NCBI GenBank assembly: GCA_039090855.1
Contig: CM076996.1
Span: forward strand, 51,860,469-51,924,468
Direction of reading: 5' to 3'
DNA: 64,000 nucleotides
From: Macrothele yani
Taxonomy: Eukaryota; Arthropoda; Arachnida; Araneae; Macrothelidae
Positions 50,956 through 61,908 of this stretch are shown one piece after another (the first letter of the stretch is position 1; each line of letters starts with the position of its first letter). The notes beneath the pieces were generated by a model that ran no database searches, was not told the origin of the DNA, and worked only from the letters and a program-made list of their open reading frames with translations. A program made the translations under genes and the position numbers.

Positions 50956-53231
50956 CGATGTTTCTTATTTTATGCTTCTTATCAAGGTATTTCCAATTTT
51001 AAATGTTCTATATTAGGTGATAGATTATCAAGGTCTATATTTTCCATTGTTGCCTTTGACTCATTCAGTCTTGAACACTTCTTTTAAAGCGTCATCCAAG
51101 TTCTTTTAAACATTCATTTGCATTTCACCATCTTCGTTTAAGCAGTTTTATTTTTTTTTGTTCAACTGTGATAACAATGACATTTATTTTTCAATGTGGT
51201 GTTTCATACACACCTTAATGACCACATCTGTTGGCCAAGCAAGATTAAACAAGAGGGGCAGCCTATGCTAAAGAAAGGTAAGAATTAGCAATATACCATG
51301 CAAAATTTATAAGAATATGTTGATAATATATACTGTTTTCAATATGCAATATATAATATTCCCATGTAGTTAAAAATATCTGCTAACATGTGAAACAGTA
51401 ACTAACAATACAACACAATTGTTGTATATACTTAAATGAATTATATAGCCACATAGAGCAGCTCAGTATGTAGAATTTGAACAATGAGTAACAATGACCT
51501 TAAGTCTGATGTGAACATGGTTTACAAAACCCAGGAAACAGTTAAGAATTTTCTTAAAGAAAAATTTCCACACATCAGGAAACTGCATTACTTCAGTGAC
51601 AGGAGTGCTGCAGTATAAAAATAAGTATAATATCATCAACTTGTGTCTGCATGAGGATGACTTCCAGCTGAAGGCACAGTAGTAATTTTTGCAACAAGTC
51701 ATGGGAAATCAGAATGTGATAGGATTGGCGGGATCACAAAATTCTTAGCTCCAAAGGAGAATCTCCAGAGACCACGGAGCAGATCATAATTGCAGCTGCA
51801 TTTTTCAAATTTTGTGAAACAAACATCACAAAAGTTAGTTTCCACTTTACTGACAAACACACATTAAGGTGCAACCCCTTCTGCACTTGCAAACTGGTTC
51901 AAAGACATACAGATACTTTTTGGTACTAGAACTTTCCACAACTTCAAGCCTGTAGATTCTGCATGCATTATTGTAGCTAGAAAGATCAGTGCTGACAAGA
52001 AACACTCTTTCACATTCAACCTGAAAAGCTGTCACCCATCATTTGTAACAGCTGATGATTTGTACCCTGGGTGTTACATTGCATGTATTGTAAATATGAC
52101 CACTTATTGTATATTGGAATGGTGTCTACAAACGATAATGATGAAGGAGATGTTGTAAAGTTTCTTCATCCTAATGGATCTTTACCATCATTCTACTGGA
52201 CAAGGCATGGATTCCCATGCAGTACCAGTTCCTTCTGTGATTGTTATAGTTTGTATTCCACAGATAACATCTGGAAGGACTCACTACTTCTCAAAGGACC
52301 GCATGAGGTCAGTGGTGGGGAAAATAGCACATTTAGAAGTAATATATGTAAAAGAAATTAAGCTTTATGAACTAGGAGATCAAAAATTATACCTAACTTG
52401 TATAAGTAAACAACTTATTTTACATGGTATCAGTATACCTTCATTTTATTCTGTTTATTAAACATTTACATAGTACTAAACCAGACTTATTTTTCAAGCC
52501 TGTCTTTTCTGCCTTTTCAAGACAAATAACTAAAAAGTGGTGCTCCCAATCAAAAAATCTTAATCAAAAATATGTAAAATTTTAAGCTGTACAAATTTGC
52601 TCCAGTAGTTATTTTGGATAGGAATCTTAGGTTTTGGGGTAAGTCGAAAAAATAGTCGTATGACAGCCATTTTCTCAAAATGGCAGGAAAAAATGTATAA
52701 TATTTGCAGAAGGAATGAAAAAGCCATTAATTTTATTCTTGGGTATGACAGAACATATCTCTAGGCTCATTTAAAAAAATATATGTTAAGATTATACTTT
52801 TTCCTCTCACTGATAATTCAGTTTTTAGTAACCCATGTTTTCGGCAGAAAAAATTAAGGCTAAGAATATTTTGTTAATTTTTTAGTGGACTAAAAGATAC
52901 ATTTAGAGTGTTCACATATTTTTTTCTGAAACCCGCAGGCTTTCATTGACAAGGCTGTAAAATTTCAAACAGATTGAATGATTTGTGAGTGAGATGGCAT
53001 TTTTTTTGTATGCAAGTGCAGCTTGCACTGAAGGCCTCAGAAACTGTAAGAAATGAGAATTCACTGAAAGTTTGAAGGGCTGTAAAATTGAAACCAGAAG
53101 AGCTACATGGAAAATATTTTATATGGTTACTTACCACCATGAAGAGATTGAGTATACCAAGTTTAATCAATATCTAAGAGCATGTGTGTCAAAACATTTT
53201 TTTTTTTTTTGGTTGATTAGTGGTTTAATCT

Positions 53232-53270
53232 GATATGGGTCATTCTATGTCAAGTGGAATGACCCATATC
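53232..53270. repeat. 14-bp perfect palindrome arms
   Basis: GATATGGGTCATTC (53232-53245) and its reverse complement (53257-53270) flank an 11-base spacer TATGTCAAGTG. The GGGTCATTCTATGTCAA side resembles the sequence at 62833-62850 in reverse. It lies just outside the right arm of the D element, so it may be an end of a related element. Confidence 0.85.
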
Positions 53271-53889
53271 GGATTTCAACAATTTTTTAAGTTCAATGAG
53301 AACCAAGTCTTAGATTTTTACACACCTTCAGATTCATCTTCTGCCTTTTTGGTTTATAGATTTGATTCTTATTTTGAGTTGCTTGCAGCTGATTCCGGGT
53401 GGAATTGGTGTTTCTCTTTTGTTCGGCCAGATAGAGTACCGGTTACAATGTCGTTAAGGTTGCAATATTTTTAGGGTTTTAACGATTTCTTCTTGTGATG
53501 CTGTTTTGAATGTTGTTTGTCATCTTGGTAGTTCTGTATTTTTGATGTTTGTACTTGTCTGATTGTTCTTGAAATTTATTTGTGCTTCTTTTGTTAGAGT
53601 GGGGGGTTTATGATTTGATTCTTGAGATATGAAATTGTTTTAAATTAATTTCTTGTGTGTACTTTGCATTACTGCTCCAAATCATGCACATGTGTGTTAT
53701 TTTAGCAAGCTATTAATTTTATCAGTGTCACATTGGGATAATTTTACTTGTTGTTAATTAGTGGTTTAAATTATCGTGTACTTACTTGTTTATAAATGTC
53801 ATTGTTTTGCATTTTGTACTTGGATGATGATATTTTTTATAACAAACTACTTTGTGTATTTGTGAACCCCATTTATTAATATATATAGA
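53271..53889. other. No recognised gene
   Basis: AT-rich. The start of this stretch continues a 79-codon + ORF that begins at 53235 and runs to 53474 (includes DSYFELLAADSGWNWCFSFV), with no motif I know. The rest has no ORF of note and ends at a TA-rich site where an RTE LINE is inserted. Confidence 0.4.
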
Positions 53890-54127
53890 TATATCATCAT
53901 CATCAACCATTATCAATCCACTGCTGGACGAAGATCTCCCCAAGTTTCGTCCACAACGGTCTGTCTTGTGCCAGTCTCCTCCATGTCACTCCCGCATACT
54001 TTCGAATTTCATCCACCCATCTCCCATGTGGTCTTCTTCTGGGTCTTTTCCTGTTCCTTGGAATCCAATCTAAAATTTCGGCTGTCCATCGATGGTCTGT
54101 CCTTCTGGCAGTATGCCCAGCCCATTG

Positions 54128-55210
54128 CTATTTCAGGGATTTAACTCTGATCATGATGTCTTCCAATCTTGTCATTTTTCGGATCCATGAGTTCCTCTTC
54201 TTATCTCTCCTGGTTACACCAAGCATGCACCTCTCCATGCTGCTTTGAGTTGTCTGCAGCCTTTGTATATCTCTTTTAGCTAAGGTCCACGTCTCTGCAC
54301 CATACGTAAGCACTGGAAGGATGCATTGATCAAACACTTTTCTTTTAAGACATAATGGCATATTGCTCTTGAAAATTATGCTGTTTCTTCCAAAAGCTCT
54401 CCAGGCAAGTTTTGTACGCCGATTAATTTCTTCATCAATGTGACCCTCACTTGATATCTGCTGTCCAAGATAAACGTACGTGTCTGTTATCTCCAGCTTT
54501 TCTCCATCAATCGATAAATCTTCATTTTGTGTAAAAGCATTGAACATCACTTTTGTCTTCTGAAAGTTCATTTTTAATCCCACTTCTCTACTCTTGTCAG
54601 CAAGTTCTTGAATCATACTCTGCAGCTCTGATGGGGTAGTTGCAAAAATGAATATGTCATCAGCAAAACGAAGGTGGGTTAGATAATCTCCATTAATCTT
54701 TATCCCTTTGTTTTCCCAGTTCAGTGATTGAAAGACCTTTTCTAATGTGGCATTAAAGAGCTTCGGAGATATGGTGTCACCTTGTCTCACTACCTTTCCA
54801 ATTTTTATGTGTGTTGTATTTTCAAATAGCCAAATCTTTGCACTTGCATTTTCATAGATGTTATTAATAATATTAATGTATGCATCTCCAATACCGCAGG
54901 ATTTCAGAGCCATTGTAACTGCTGATGGTTTCACCGAATCAAAGGCTTTTTCATAATCGATAAAAGCCATGCACAATGGAAGTTCATATTCCCTCGCTCT
55001 TTCAATTAGTTCTCTCAGTACGTGGATATGATCTATAGTGCTGTAGCCACTCCTGAATCCAGCTTGTTCTCTCGGTTGAGCCATGTCCAGTGTTACCTTC
55101 AAACGGTGTGAAGGAACTTTAGTGAAGATTTTATAAACTACTGATAGGAGGCTGATAGGTCTGTAGTTTCCGAGATCCTCAATGTCACCTTTTTTATGTA
55201 GCAGGATCAT
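54128..55210 (-). CDS. RTE copy d reverse transcriptase, uninterrupted 360-codon part
   Basis: The minus frame starts MILLHKKGDIEDLGNYRPIS and contains CMAFIDYEKAFDSVKPSAVT (catalytic Asp), GKVVRQGDTISPKLFNATLE, THLRFADDIFIFATTPSELQ (Asp pair) and TYGAETWTLAKRDIQRLQTT. All catalytic residues are kept. It breaks near 54128 before the last 80 codons, and at its start the preceding codons (GKAPGEDGITVDIIQE, 55256-55489) are in another frame because of a single stop or shift at about 55250. This is the best RT frame after copy a. Confidence 0.9.
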   Translation of the reverse strand: MILLHKKGDIEDLGNYRPISLLSVVYKIFTKVPSHRLKVTLDMAQPREQAGFRSGYSTIDHIHVLRELIERAREYELPLCMAFIDYEKAFDSVKPSAVTMALKSCGIGDAYINIINNIYENASAKIWLFENTTHIKIGKVVRQGDTISPKLFNATLEKVFQSLNWENKGIKINGDYLTHLRFADDIFIFATTPSELQSMIQELADKSREVGLKMNFQKTKVMFNAFTQNEDLSIDGEKLEITDTYVYLGQQISSEGHIDEEINRRTKLAWRAFGRNSIIFKSNMPLCLKRKVFDQCILPVLTYGAETWTLAKRDIQRLQTTQSSMERCMLGVTRRDKKRNSWIRKMTRLEDIMIRVKSLK

Positions 55211-55444
55211 TGTAGCATTGTTCCAATCCTCAGGAATCTTCCCTTCATTAAGGCATCAAGTGAAAACTTGGGCGAGTACTGTTTCGATTTCTCCACTTGC
55301 TTCTTGTATGATGTCTACAGTAATTCCATCTTCTCCTGGAGCTTTTCCCCGCTTCATGTTCTTGATTGCATGTGCAACTTCTGCTGGAAGGACTGGAAGA
55401 ACTCTGGTATTGGTACCTTTCACGATGTCTGGAGTACATGCATC

Positions 55445-56826
55445 TGTTATATCTTTTATTTTGAACAAATTTATTATAAGAATAATCATATGTTATAATC
55501 AAATATTTAGCTCATACCAATTCACCATAGTTATATACTTTATGAAACAATTCACCATAAATCTTCAAACGTTAATCTGTACCAACGTTACATTCTAATA
55601 CAAAACACGTGTTAAAGTTATGAACAATGGAACACGTGTTGATGCTATTCATTGGAACACGTGTTACTGTCATCAATGTTAAATACAAGGGGTTAATTTT
55701 ATTGTTATATTTATTATTATGAACAAATTATAGGTGCATCAGTTACAGATCATTTACCGATTAAATTTACTTTATCGTGCCTTTTTATAACTATGGGACT
55801 TTTGTTCTACAGTGATCGTATATGGACAAAAACGTGCCCCTTATATGTACTAGCATATAATAAAGCACGGCGTTGTGATTCACCTTTATCCCGTCACTGG
55901 AATGGTGGGGGAGTAAAGGTGCCGCTCGTGAAAGAAATCAGAAACATAAACACATATCTTAGTTTACACATACCTTAACTTATGTCTTGTGTGGTTATAA
56001 GGAAAACAAACAGGAATCTTATGTGGAAGTAATCAAAATAGTTTAATACGAGAGAATTAGGAACACTAAGGTACCACATGCGTGGGTGCAGCCGTTAACA
56101 ATACCTTACACATAAAATTTACTCTTATTACGATTTTTCTCTATAACGTCTCCGATCATTTCTGCATACATCTATCTATATATATAAGTGCAAAGCTTAG
56201 TGATTCATTTTTCTTCCAGTTCCTTTTCTCCTATGCTTTACCTAAATGTTTTACCTAGCTAACTGGGTTTTCATTGTTTGATCATGACCAATACACACGC
56301 CACGTGCTCTAAATAGGGTTATGAATTAATTTAAGCAAGTACATGCAATAAAAGGGAAAAGGAAAATAACTTATCTGGTATCTCCATATGTCTTTCAGGT
56401 TTTCAACACTGGGCATATACACCTAATTGAGCTGACTGGCGCTATCCGAACTCGGCTCTCCGTTTGACAACGTTGGGCATATTTCATTTCTCTCTCGTCA
56501 TACTCGGCACTCAATATCCACGTCTGTTCCTTCTCGCTACACGTACACCACTACTCTTGACCAGTGAAAAACCCCTGACCTTCTCAGCTTCACCTTGTCC
56601 GCTGATTCCAAGGTCACTTGACCTTCTGCGTGGTTCATCTATTCCGTCAGGTGAACGTTACTTCGCTCCCTTCTTGGGAACTGACCCTTCAACTTTTCCG
56701 ACCCCCTATATCCCCTGGGGCCTAAGTATCGTCTCAAGGCTTGAGATTGCCTCTCGCTATCCCCTGGGGCTATCTATGCACGTGCATGTTGGACTAAATT
56801 TATTTTAAATAATTTTATTTCCAACA
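55445..56826. mobile_element. Putative solo LTR, 1382 bp
   Basis: The insert begins TGTTATATC and ends TTTCCAACA, so TGTT/AACA ends are perfect inverted tips. The flanks share CATC (55441-55444 and 56827-56830). It has no ORF of note, a TATA-like GCATATAATAAAG at about 55850 and an AATAAA at about 56350. TG...CA ends with a 4-bp duplication are the pattern of LTR retrotransposons, whose internal region is lost by recombination. The family is unknown and another insertion type is possible. Confidence 0.55.
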
Positions 56827-56844
56827 CATCATCCCTTTCATATA

Positions 56845-58274
56845 CACTGACGGAAAAAAAAATCCCAACACCAAGAAGGGGTTGTGTTAGATAAACGACA
56901 GTTGGTAGGCGGTGAGAGTACATTTGTAAGATGACATCTATGCAAATTTCGTGCTCGGCGCATACGTGTGGCGCTAGTAGCGCCCTTAGGAACATGCAAA
57001 GCAGATTTGCTGTAAATATGCGCTGTAACGTTCGTGAGTGTTAGTTATCGTTGAGATTTGACGTAGTGTGTTGATGTTAGTCAAGAATGCCTTTAAGAAG
57101 ACGAAGAAGCCATTATCAACAGCTCACAGAGTTTGAACGAGGTCATGTAATAGGGCTACGAGAAGGTGGAATTTCTTTCCGCAATATTGCAGAACGACTT
57201 GGCAGGAATGTAACCACTGTGCATGATTGTTGGCAGCGGTGGTCAAGGGAAGGTACTGCCTCAAGAAGACCGGGTTCCGGCTGGCCATGTGGCACTACTG
57301 AGAGGGAAGACCGCAGTGTACGGCGTATGGCCATGGCACATCGTACTGCGTCTGCGGCAGCGATTCGAGCTGCAGTTGCCATCACAGTGACACAACGAAC
57401 TGTTACAAATCGGTTACTTGAAGGACAGCTCCGAGCCAGACTCCCTGTAGCGTGCATTCCACTTAATCCAAACCACTGCAGTTTGCGATGTCAGTGGTAT
57501 CAAGCTAGAGCTCAATGGAGGACGGATTGGAGATCTGTTGTGTTTTCTGATGAAAGCTGGTTCTGCCTGGGTGCCAGTGATGGCCGTGTGTTGGTTAGAA
57601 GGAGGCCAGGTGAGCGCCTGCAACCAACCTGTCTGCGGCCGAGACACACTGGACCTACACCTGGAGTTATGGTCTGGGTAGCAATTTCCTATGACAGCAG
57701 GAGCACTCTCGTGGTTATCCCACGCACCCTGATGGCACAGTTGTACGTCGGTCTGGTGATTCAACCTGTTGTGCTGCCATTCATGAACAGCATTCCAGGG
57801 AGTGTTTTCCAAAAGGATAACGCTCTCCCGCATACCGCTGTTGTAACCTAACATGCTCTACAGAGTGTCAACATGTTGCCGTGGCCTGCTAGATCACCAG
57901 ATCTTTCTCCGATCGAGCACGTATGGCACATCATTGGACGACAACTCCAGCGTCACCCCCAACCGGCATTAACCATCCCTGTATTGACCGACCAAGTGCA
58001 ACAGGCATGGAACTCCATCCCCCAAACTGACATCCAGCACCTGTACGACACAATGCATGAACGTTTGCGTGCTTGCATTCAACATTCTGGCCATTACACC
58101 GGTTATTAATGTACCAGCATTTCACATTTAAAATGGCTCTTCTCGCGCTTACATTAAGCTGTGATCTTGAAACCTTAATCGATTACATATGTTACCTATA
58201 CAAATGTATTGCCGCCATTTTATTCCTCTACAACTATTTTTTCGTGGTGTTGGGATTTTTTTTTTCCGTCAGTG
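56845..58274 (+). mobile_element. Tc1-like transposon Tc1-E, nearly intact
   Basis: The left end CACTGACGGAAAAAAAAATC and the inverted right end (TTTTTTTTTTCCGTCAGTG) are flanked by TA (56843-56844 and 58275-58276). Length is 1430 bp. RTE copy a shows the empty site TTTCATATAATTTGG. Inverted repeats continue inward with AACACCAAGAA / TTCGTGGTGTT. It is the youngest-looking Tc1 in the window. Confidence 0.95.
57087..58109 (+). CDS. Tc1-E transposase, full length with one stop codon
   Basis: A 340-residue frame begins MPLRRRRSHYQQLTEFERGH. The paired-like DNA-binding part has GGISFRNIAERLGRNVTTVH and an RPGSGWP linker. The catalytic core has DWRSVVFSDESWFCLG (first Asp), GVMVWVAISYDSRS, FQKDNALPHTAVVT (second Asp) and RSPDLSPIEHVWHIIGRQLQ (Glu). 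It ends HSGHYTGY. The only lesion is a TAA at 57849-57851 just after AVVT, where relatives have a Gln codon (one base change). The protein would bind the element ends and cut at TA. It is a relic by a single point mutation, or the stop is a local allele. Confidence 0.95.
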
Positions 58275-59670
58275 TAATTTGGAGTAGAAATCTTTCACTC
58301 TTGTCAAAATTTCGCTTCTATTTCTTGTTACAGAACCATCTTCTTTTCTCAGTGCCATAATCTGTTTTCTTCCCTTGCTGAGATGTCCCTTTGATATCTT
58401 TAGGGTTTGGTTGCTTTCAATTGCTTTCCTCACTAGTTCACAGTTGAATTTCCTTACGTCTTCAGTGATACTTTTTCGTACTGTCTTGCATAGCTCTATA
58501 TATTCCACTTTGGAAGTCACATCTCCTTTAGTTGCCCTCATCTCTCTTCTTTTTGCGTCAACATTTTGGTTTTTCCTGATAATTTGTTCACATGCAACTT
58601 GTTTTTAGACCCAGCTAATTTTGTTGCTGTTTCCATAAGAGCTTTGGTTACTTTTCTGTTAACTTCAGTAATATCCACTTCTTCCGATGTTAGGCCTTCT
58701 AAAGCAGAGAATCTGTTCTTCAGTTCCAACTTGAAGGTATTATGGTGTTTTTTATGTCAATATATTTTGTTTGTCTTATGAGCTTGCCACGTTTGAGTTT
58801 AGTGTTGAAGTGCATCTTACATCTCACCAATCTATGGTCACTACCTGTGTTGAACTTGTTTAGCACACTGTAGTCTTCTATGACGAATTTTTTGTTACAC
58901 ATAATAAAATCAATTTCACTTGTCATCCCATTTGGATGTCTCCATGTGCATTTCCTGTGTGGCTTTTTCTTGAAAAAGGAGTTAATGATGAAAAACCCTT
59001 CTGCCTCTGCAAACTCTACGAGCGTATTTCCACGCTTGTTTCTATTGCCGTGACCAAATTTACCTACTGAAGTTTCATTCTGTTGCTGTTGCCCTATTTT
59101 TGCATTGAAATCTCCCATAATTATCTTCAAGTGCTGCTTACCTTTATTATTTAGATGACGAATTTCCTCATAAAATTCTTCAATTTCTTCTTCAGGATGA
59201 CTTGTGGTGGGTACATAAGTTTGAATAATCTGAGCCTGGTATCTTCTCGAGAGTTGGATAACGAGTCGTGCAGCTCTGTCAGAGGAACTTTCAACTTCTA
59301 CAACTTTATCCTTCAGTTTCTTGTTTATTATAAATCCAACACCACTAGTTCTGCCAGTGTCAGTCCCACAATAGTAGAAGAGATGTCCACTTTTCAGTTC
59401 AATGAGATCTTCTCCTTTTCTCCTTACCTCACTTAGCCCGACGATGTCCCACTTGATCCTTTGTAGTTCCTCTTCCAATTCAAGAAGCCTTGAATCAGAA
59501 GATAGGGAGCATCCATTATATGTAGCCAAGGTCAGCATCAGATGGCAGCCTAGTCCGGTCCTCCGGGGATTCTTAGCACTCTCTGCCTTCATGTCGCACT
59601 GGCCGCTGCCTTGGCCAGGTACATTCCAGCTGCCGGAGACTGAGGGCCAAGATTTAAGTTGTGGAGTCAT
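58275..59670 (-). CDS. RTE copy d endonuclease and linker
   Basis: The 316-codon frame from 59670 to 58720 starts MTPQLKSWPSVSGSWNVPGQ. It has ATYNGCSLSSDSRLLELEEE, WDIVGLSEVRRKGEDLIELK (Glu), LKIIMGDFNAKIGQQQQNET (Asp, Asn) and NTGSDHRLVRCKMHFNTKLK (Asp-His), so the EEP nuclease is complete. A frameshift near 58750 separates the linker (58729-58269), which includes a poly-basic stretch and KQIMALRKEDGSVTRNRSEI at the Tc1-E junction. The nuclease frame here is intact, unlike copy a. Confidence 0.9.
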
Positions 59671-59880
59671 TTATGAGGGGTTTAACCATAACTCACCACG
59701 CTGGCCAAGCGGGTTGGTGAGTGTGGGATAGCATTTCCTCTAATCCCGATGGTATAGTTATACCGCTATTGGCGGTCGTCAGAGCCCCTTTAGTGGGAAC
59801 AGAATGCACCACGAGAAGGCGGGGTTGACATTTGTCAAGGAGAGGCTGTGATGTTACGCATCAACTGACCTTACATCCCA

Positions 59881-60104
59881 TATATATATATTTTGATGGG
59901 TACTGTGTGTGAGAATTAAGAACCTAAATTGTGTTGTTATTGATATTTGTACGCTACAAATTCAATGTAAATACTTTTATTTTGTTTTTCTAATGAAGGA
60001 TCAGGTTGGTCCTTGTTGGTGTGACGATGGATCTCTAGTCGAATGGCGTTGGGTTGTTGCGTGCTGGGGGTCTTATTGAGGAGAATGGTAGCTGTGGGTT
60101 GATA
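59881..60104. other. No recognised gene
   Basis: TA tract at 59881-59891 followed by unassigned sequence up to a broken Tc1. Confidence 0.4.
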
Positions 60105-60972
60105 ATTTTTAGTGAGTTTTATTAATCCCTGCTAAGTCTAGTCTGTGCAGGTTATAGTCTTCTGAACATACCATGATGCCTGCTTGATGGGTTATGTGGT
60201 GGTCGCAAACGAAACTGGCATCCGTCCACTCACCATTGTGTCTCGAAACAGGGATCTGTTGATTGTCAGCACCCAGACAGAAATGGGATTCATCACTGAA
60301 GATCACAGTGGTCCATTCGTGACCCCAGTTCTCATGACTTCGGCATGAAGCCCGACATGTGCTGTGATGGCTGGCCGTCAAAGGCAGTCACCGTAACAAT
60401 TGCCTACTGCGCAGGTTTGCCACATGTGACCTTTGGTTAACAGTTCGGGTCGTTATGATGATATCCATGGCCAATGACACAGCATGTCGAATATCGGCTG
60501 CAGTGCTTTCTGGTGACGTACAAGCATGTGGAACAATCCTCCGATTCAGGCATGCTAACATCTGTCGGACTGCACCACTGCCGCTCCGAAGCACGTAAGA
60601 ACCTTCCTATAGCTACTGGCGCCAAGAGTTCGTGCATCCCGTTGCACATGTGCAGCAATATGACTTGTAGACCAGCTCGCTTCACAGAGGCTTACAATTC
60701 TTCCTCTCTGAAACAGCGTGTATCTGATATTTTTGGCCTTCGCTGAACAGTTTTCCAGCACAAACAGCAAATCTGAAACATCCGCGACACTTCCACCATC
60801 GACCACACATTACCATCTCTGCTTCTACTGGCACCTTTATCTCACGAACGTGTGATGTCATCGGCTCTGGTTTAACAGCATTTGCATATCTGAAATGGGT
60901 ACACCCGCCCAGCAATTTGCAGGTTTGTAGCACACCTCCTTCTGGGTGGGGCAATTTCTATGTCAAGCAGTG
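60105..60972 (-). mobile_element. Tc1-like transposon Tc1-F, 3'-truncated
   Basis: The outer end, on the minus strand, is CACTGCTTGACATAGAAATT next to TA at 60973-60974. The transposase reads ALFQRGRIVSLCEASWSTSH (HTH), then a second HTH in pieces, and NWGHEWTTVIFSDESHFCLG (first Asp) near 60290. It stops near 60110 before the second Asp and Glu. The right half and the other inverted repeat are missing. Stops and shifts are frequent. Confidence 0.75.
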
Positions 60973-60974
60973 TA

Positions 60975-61908
60975 TATATGATTTTTGAAACATCTGTATT
61001 CTGAAAAGTCCTTAAGAATAGACCAGTTCTAACTAATGCTGGGAAGTTAAGAAAGAAGCTTATTGTGGTTTTGCTGTGTCTGTGAATTGAGACATATTGG
61101 TGGTGGATCTCTCTAGAAATGATAAACACATAATTCAATAAGTGCCACTTGTACAATATATGCATGAAAGCAAGGATTGTATTTTGTGGTAGAATGAGTA
61201 AGAAATTTGGAATGCAGGCAGTGGAGCTGTTGATTATGAATGGTGACAGCGTTGATTGTGAAGTTTGGAATTGTGTAGACAGTAATACAATCCCACTAGT
61301 GAAACTAAATCGAGGCTAGTCATGTCATGATTACAATGAAGAACAGCTACTCAATAAATATAATACATGGCATGATTTCAAGTATTTTATCTATGCATGG
61401 TTTTAGTAATTATGTAAAATTAATGTGTTATTTTAAGTTCATATGTGCACTGTAGTGGATTATGATGTAAGATGCAGAGCAGTCTTGCATCTAAATGGAT
61501 ACAGTGTGCAAATAGACTAACTTGCATAAGTAAATCACCAAAACAACAGGGAAATTTCCTTGGAGCAGGTTAAATTTCAGAAAATTCTAATGATTTGCTT
61601 GTTATAGACTTTGTCTTTCACAGTTCTTTTTCTTCAAAAGTAATCAGTTTATTGAGTTCCCAGTATTACAGATATTCATGGGTATTTTTAATAAATATCA
61701 TTTAGTTATACATTAATGGAGATTTTTATGAAGACATTGTATAACTGAATTGGTATTAGATGGGGAGACCTAATATCAAGGAAGGTAAGGGATTATCAGT
61801 GGTCAGTTATGAAGAAGTGAGTTAGCATTGTAAGAATGTACTTATGTGACACACACACACACATCATTATCTATAAATGTTGTTTTATTTTTATTTTTTT
61901 GCTTGCAG
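60975..61908. other. Intron-like sequence without recognised features
   Basis: AT-rich, with a short (AC)n at 61851-61862. It ends in a T-rich tract and GCTTGCAG acceptor. I see no gene. Confidence 0.5.

Larger units (their letters stand above)
48906..52460 (+). pseudogene. D element protein: decayed, DDE-like, unknown family
   Basis: Broken + frames in order: EFKVKPGLKLCSQCRGILFK (CxxC), DMDKLVAIMKGKLKSTLRKK, LTWTQKKIQETFVVSDYAV, and VGFTKFCCLQPKWCV then VCVCVIHQNVVLLLHGAQ (49620-49770). After the PLE insert come INLCLHEDDFQLKAE with FATSHGKSECD (51630-51700), HPSFVTADDLYPGCYIACIV, a shifted FLHPNGSLPSFYW, and SHAVPVPSVIVI near 52220. From memory, uncharacterised invertebrate proteins with KPxxCxxC and FFATSHGKxxCDGxGG motifs occur in many copies. 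Ser-Asp-Gly and Glu residues there could form a DDE site, but the Asp motif is lost here. Function is inferred only. Confidence 0.55.
43176..53205 (+). mobile_element. D element: about 10-kb inverted-repeat-bounded element with three insertions
   Basis: The right arm (about 52520-53205) is the reverse complement of a left arm now in three parts (43176-43374, 44225-44311, 47849-48095). The left arm is interrupted by a LINE-B piece, with about 160 bp lost, and by hAT-2. Between the arms lies a decayed protein of DDE-like type (48906-52460), interrupted by a PLE end. Because the outermost 30 bp overlap the I-type LINE C-terminus, the true outer borders are uncertain. A palindromic duplication of LINE 3' sequence is an alternative. 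Confidence 0.6.
53890..59880 (-). mobile_element. RTE LINE, copy d, split by a putative solo LTR and Tc1-E
   Basis: Segments 53890-55444, 56827-56844 and 58275-59880 align end to end with RTE copy a. The 3' tail is again a short ATC/GAT repeat, and both flanks are TA-rich. Insertions are the putative LTR (55445-56826) and Tc1-E (56845-58274), which lie only 18 bp apart in RTE sequence. The leader starts at the same TGGGATGTAAGGTCAG as copy a. Confidence 0.9.
545..61908 (+). other. Possible giant intron joining the two candidate host exons
   Basis: The interval opens with GTGAGT and closes with a long T-rich tract and GCTTGCAG. Both flanking open segments are in phase 0. Almost everything inside belongs to identifiable mobile elements on both strands. 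This is an inference from splice borders and phase, not proof that the two exons are adjacent in one transcript. Confidence 0.35.

Noticed and set aside
53235..53474. 79-codon + ORF next to the palindrome
   Set aside because: No recognisable domain, and the start codon lies within the palindrome. Kept only as a note.
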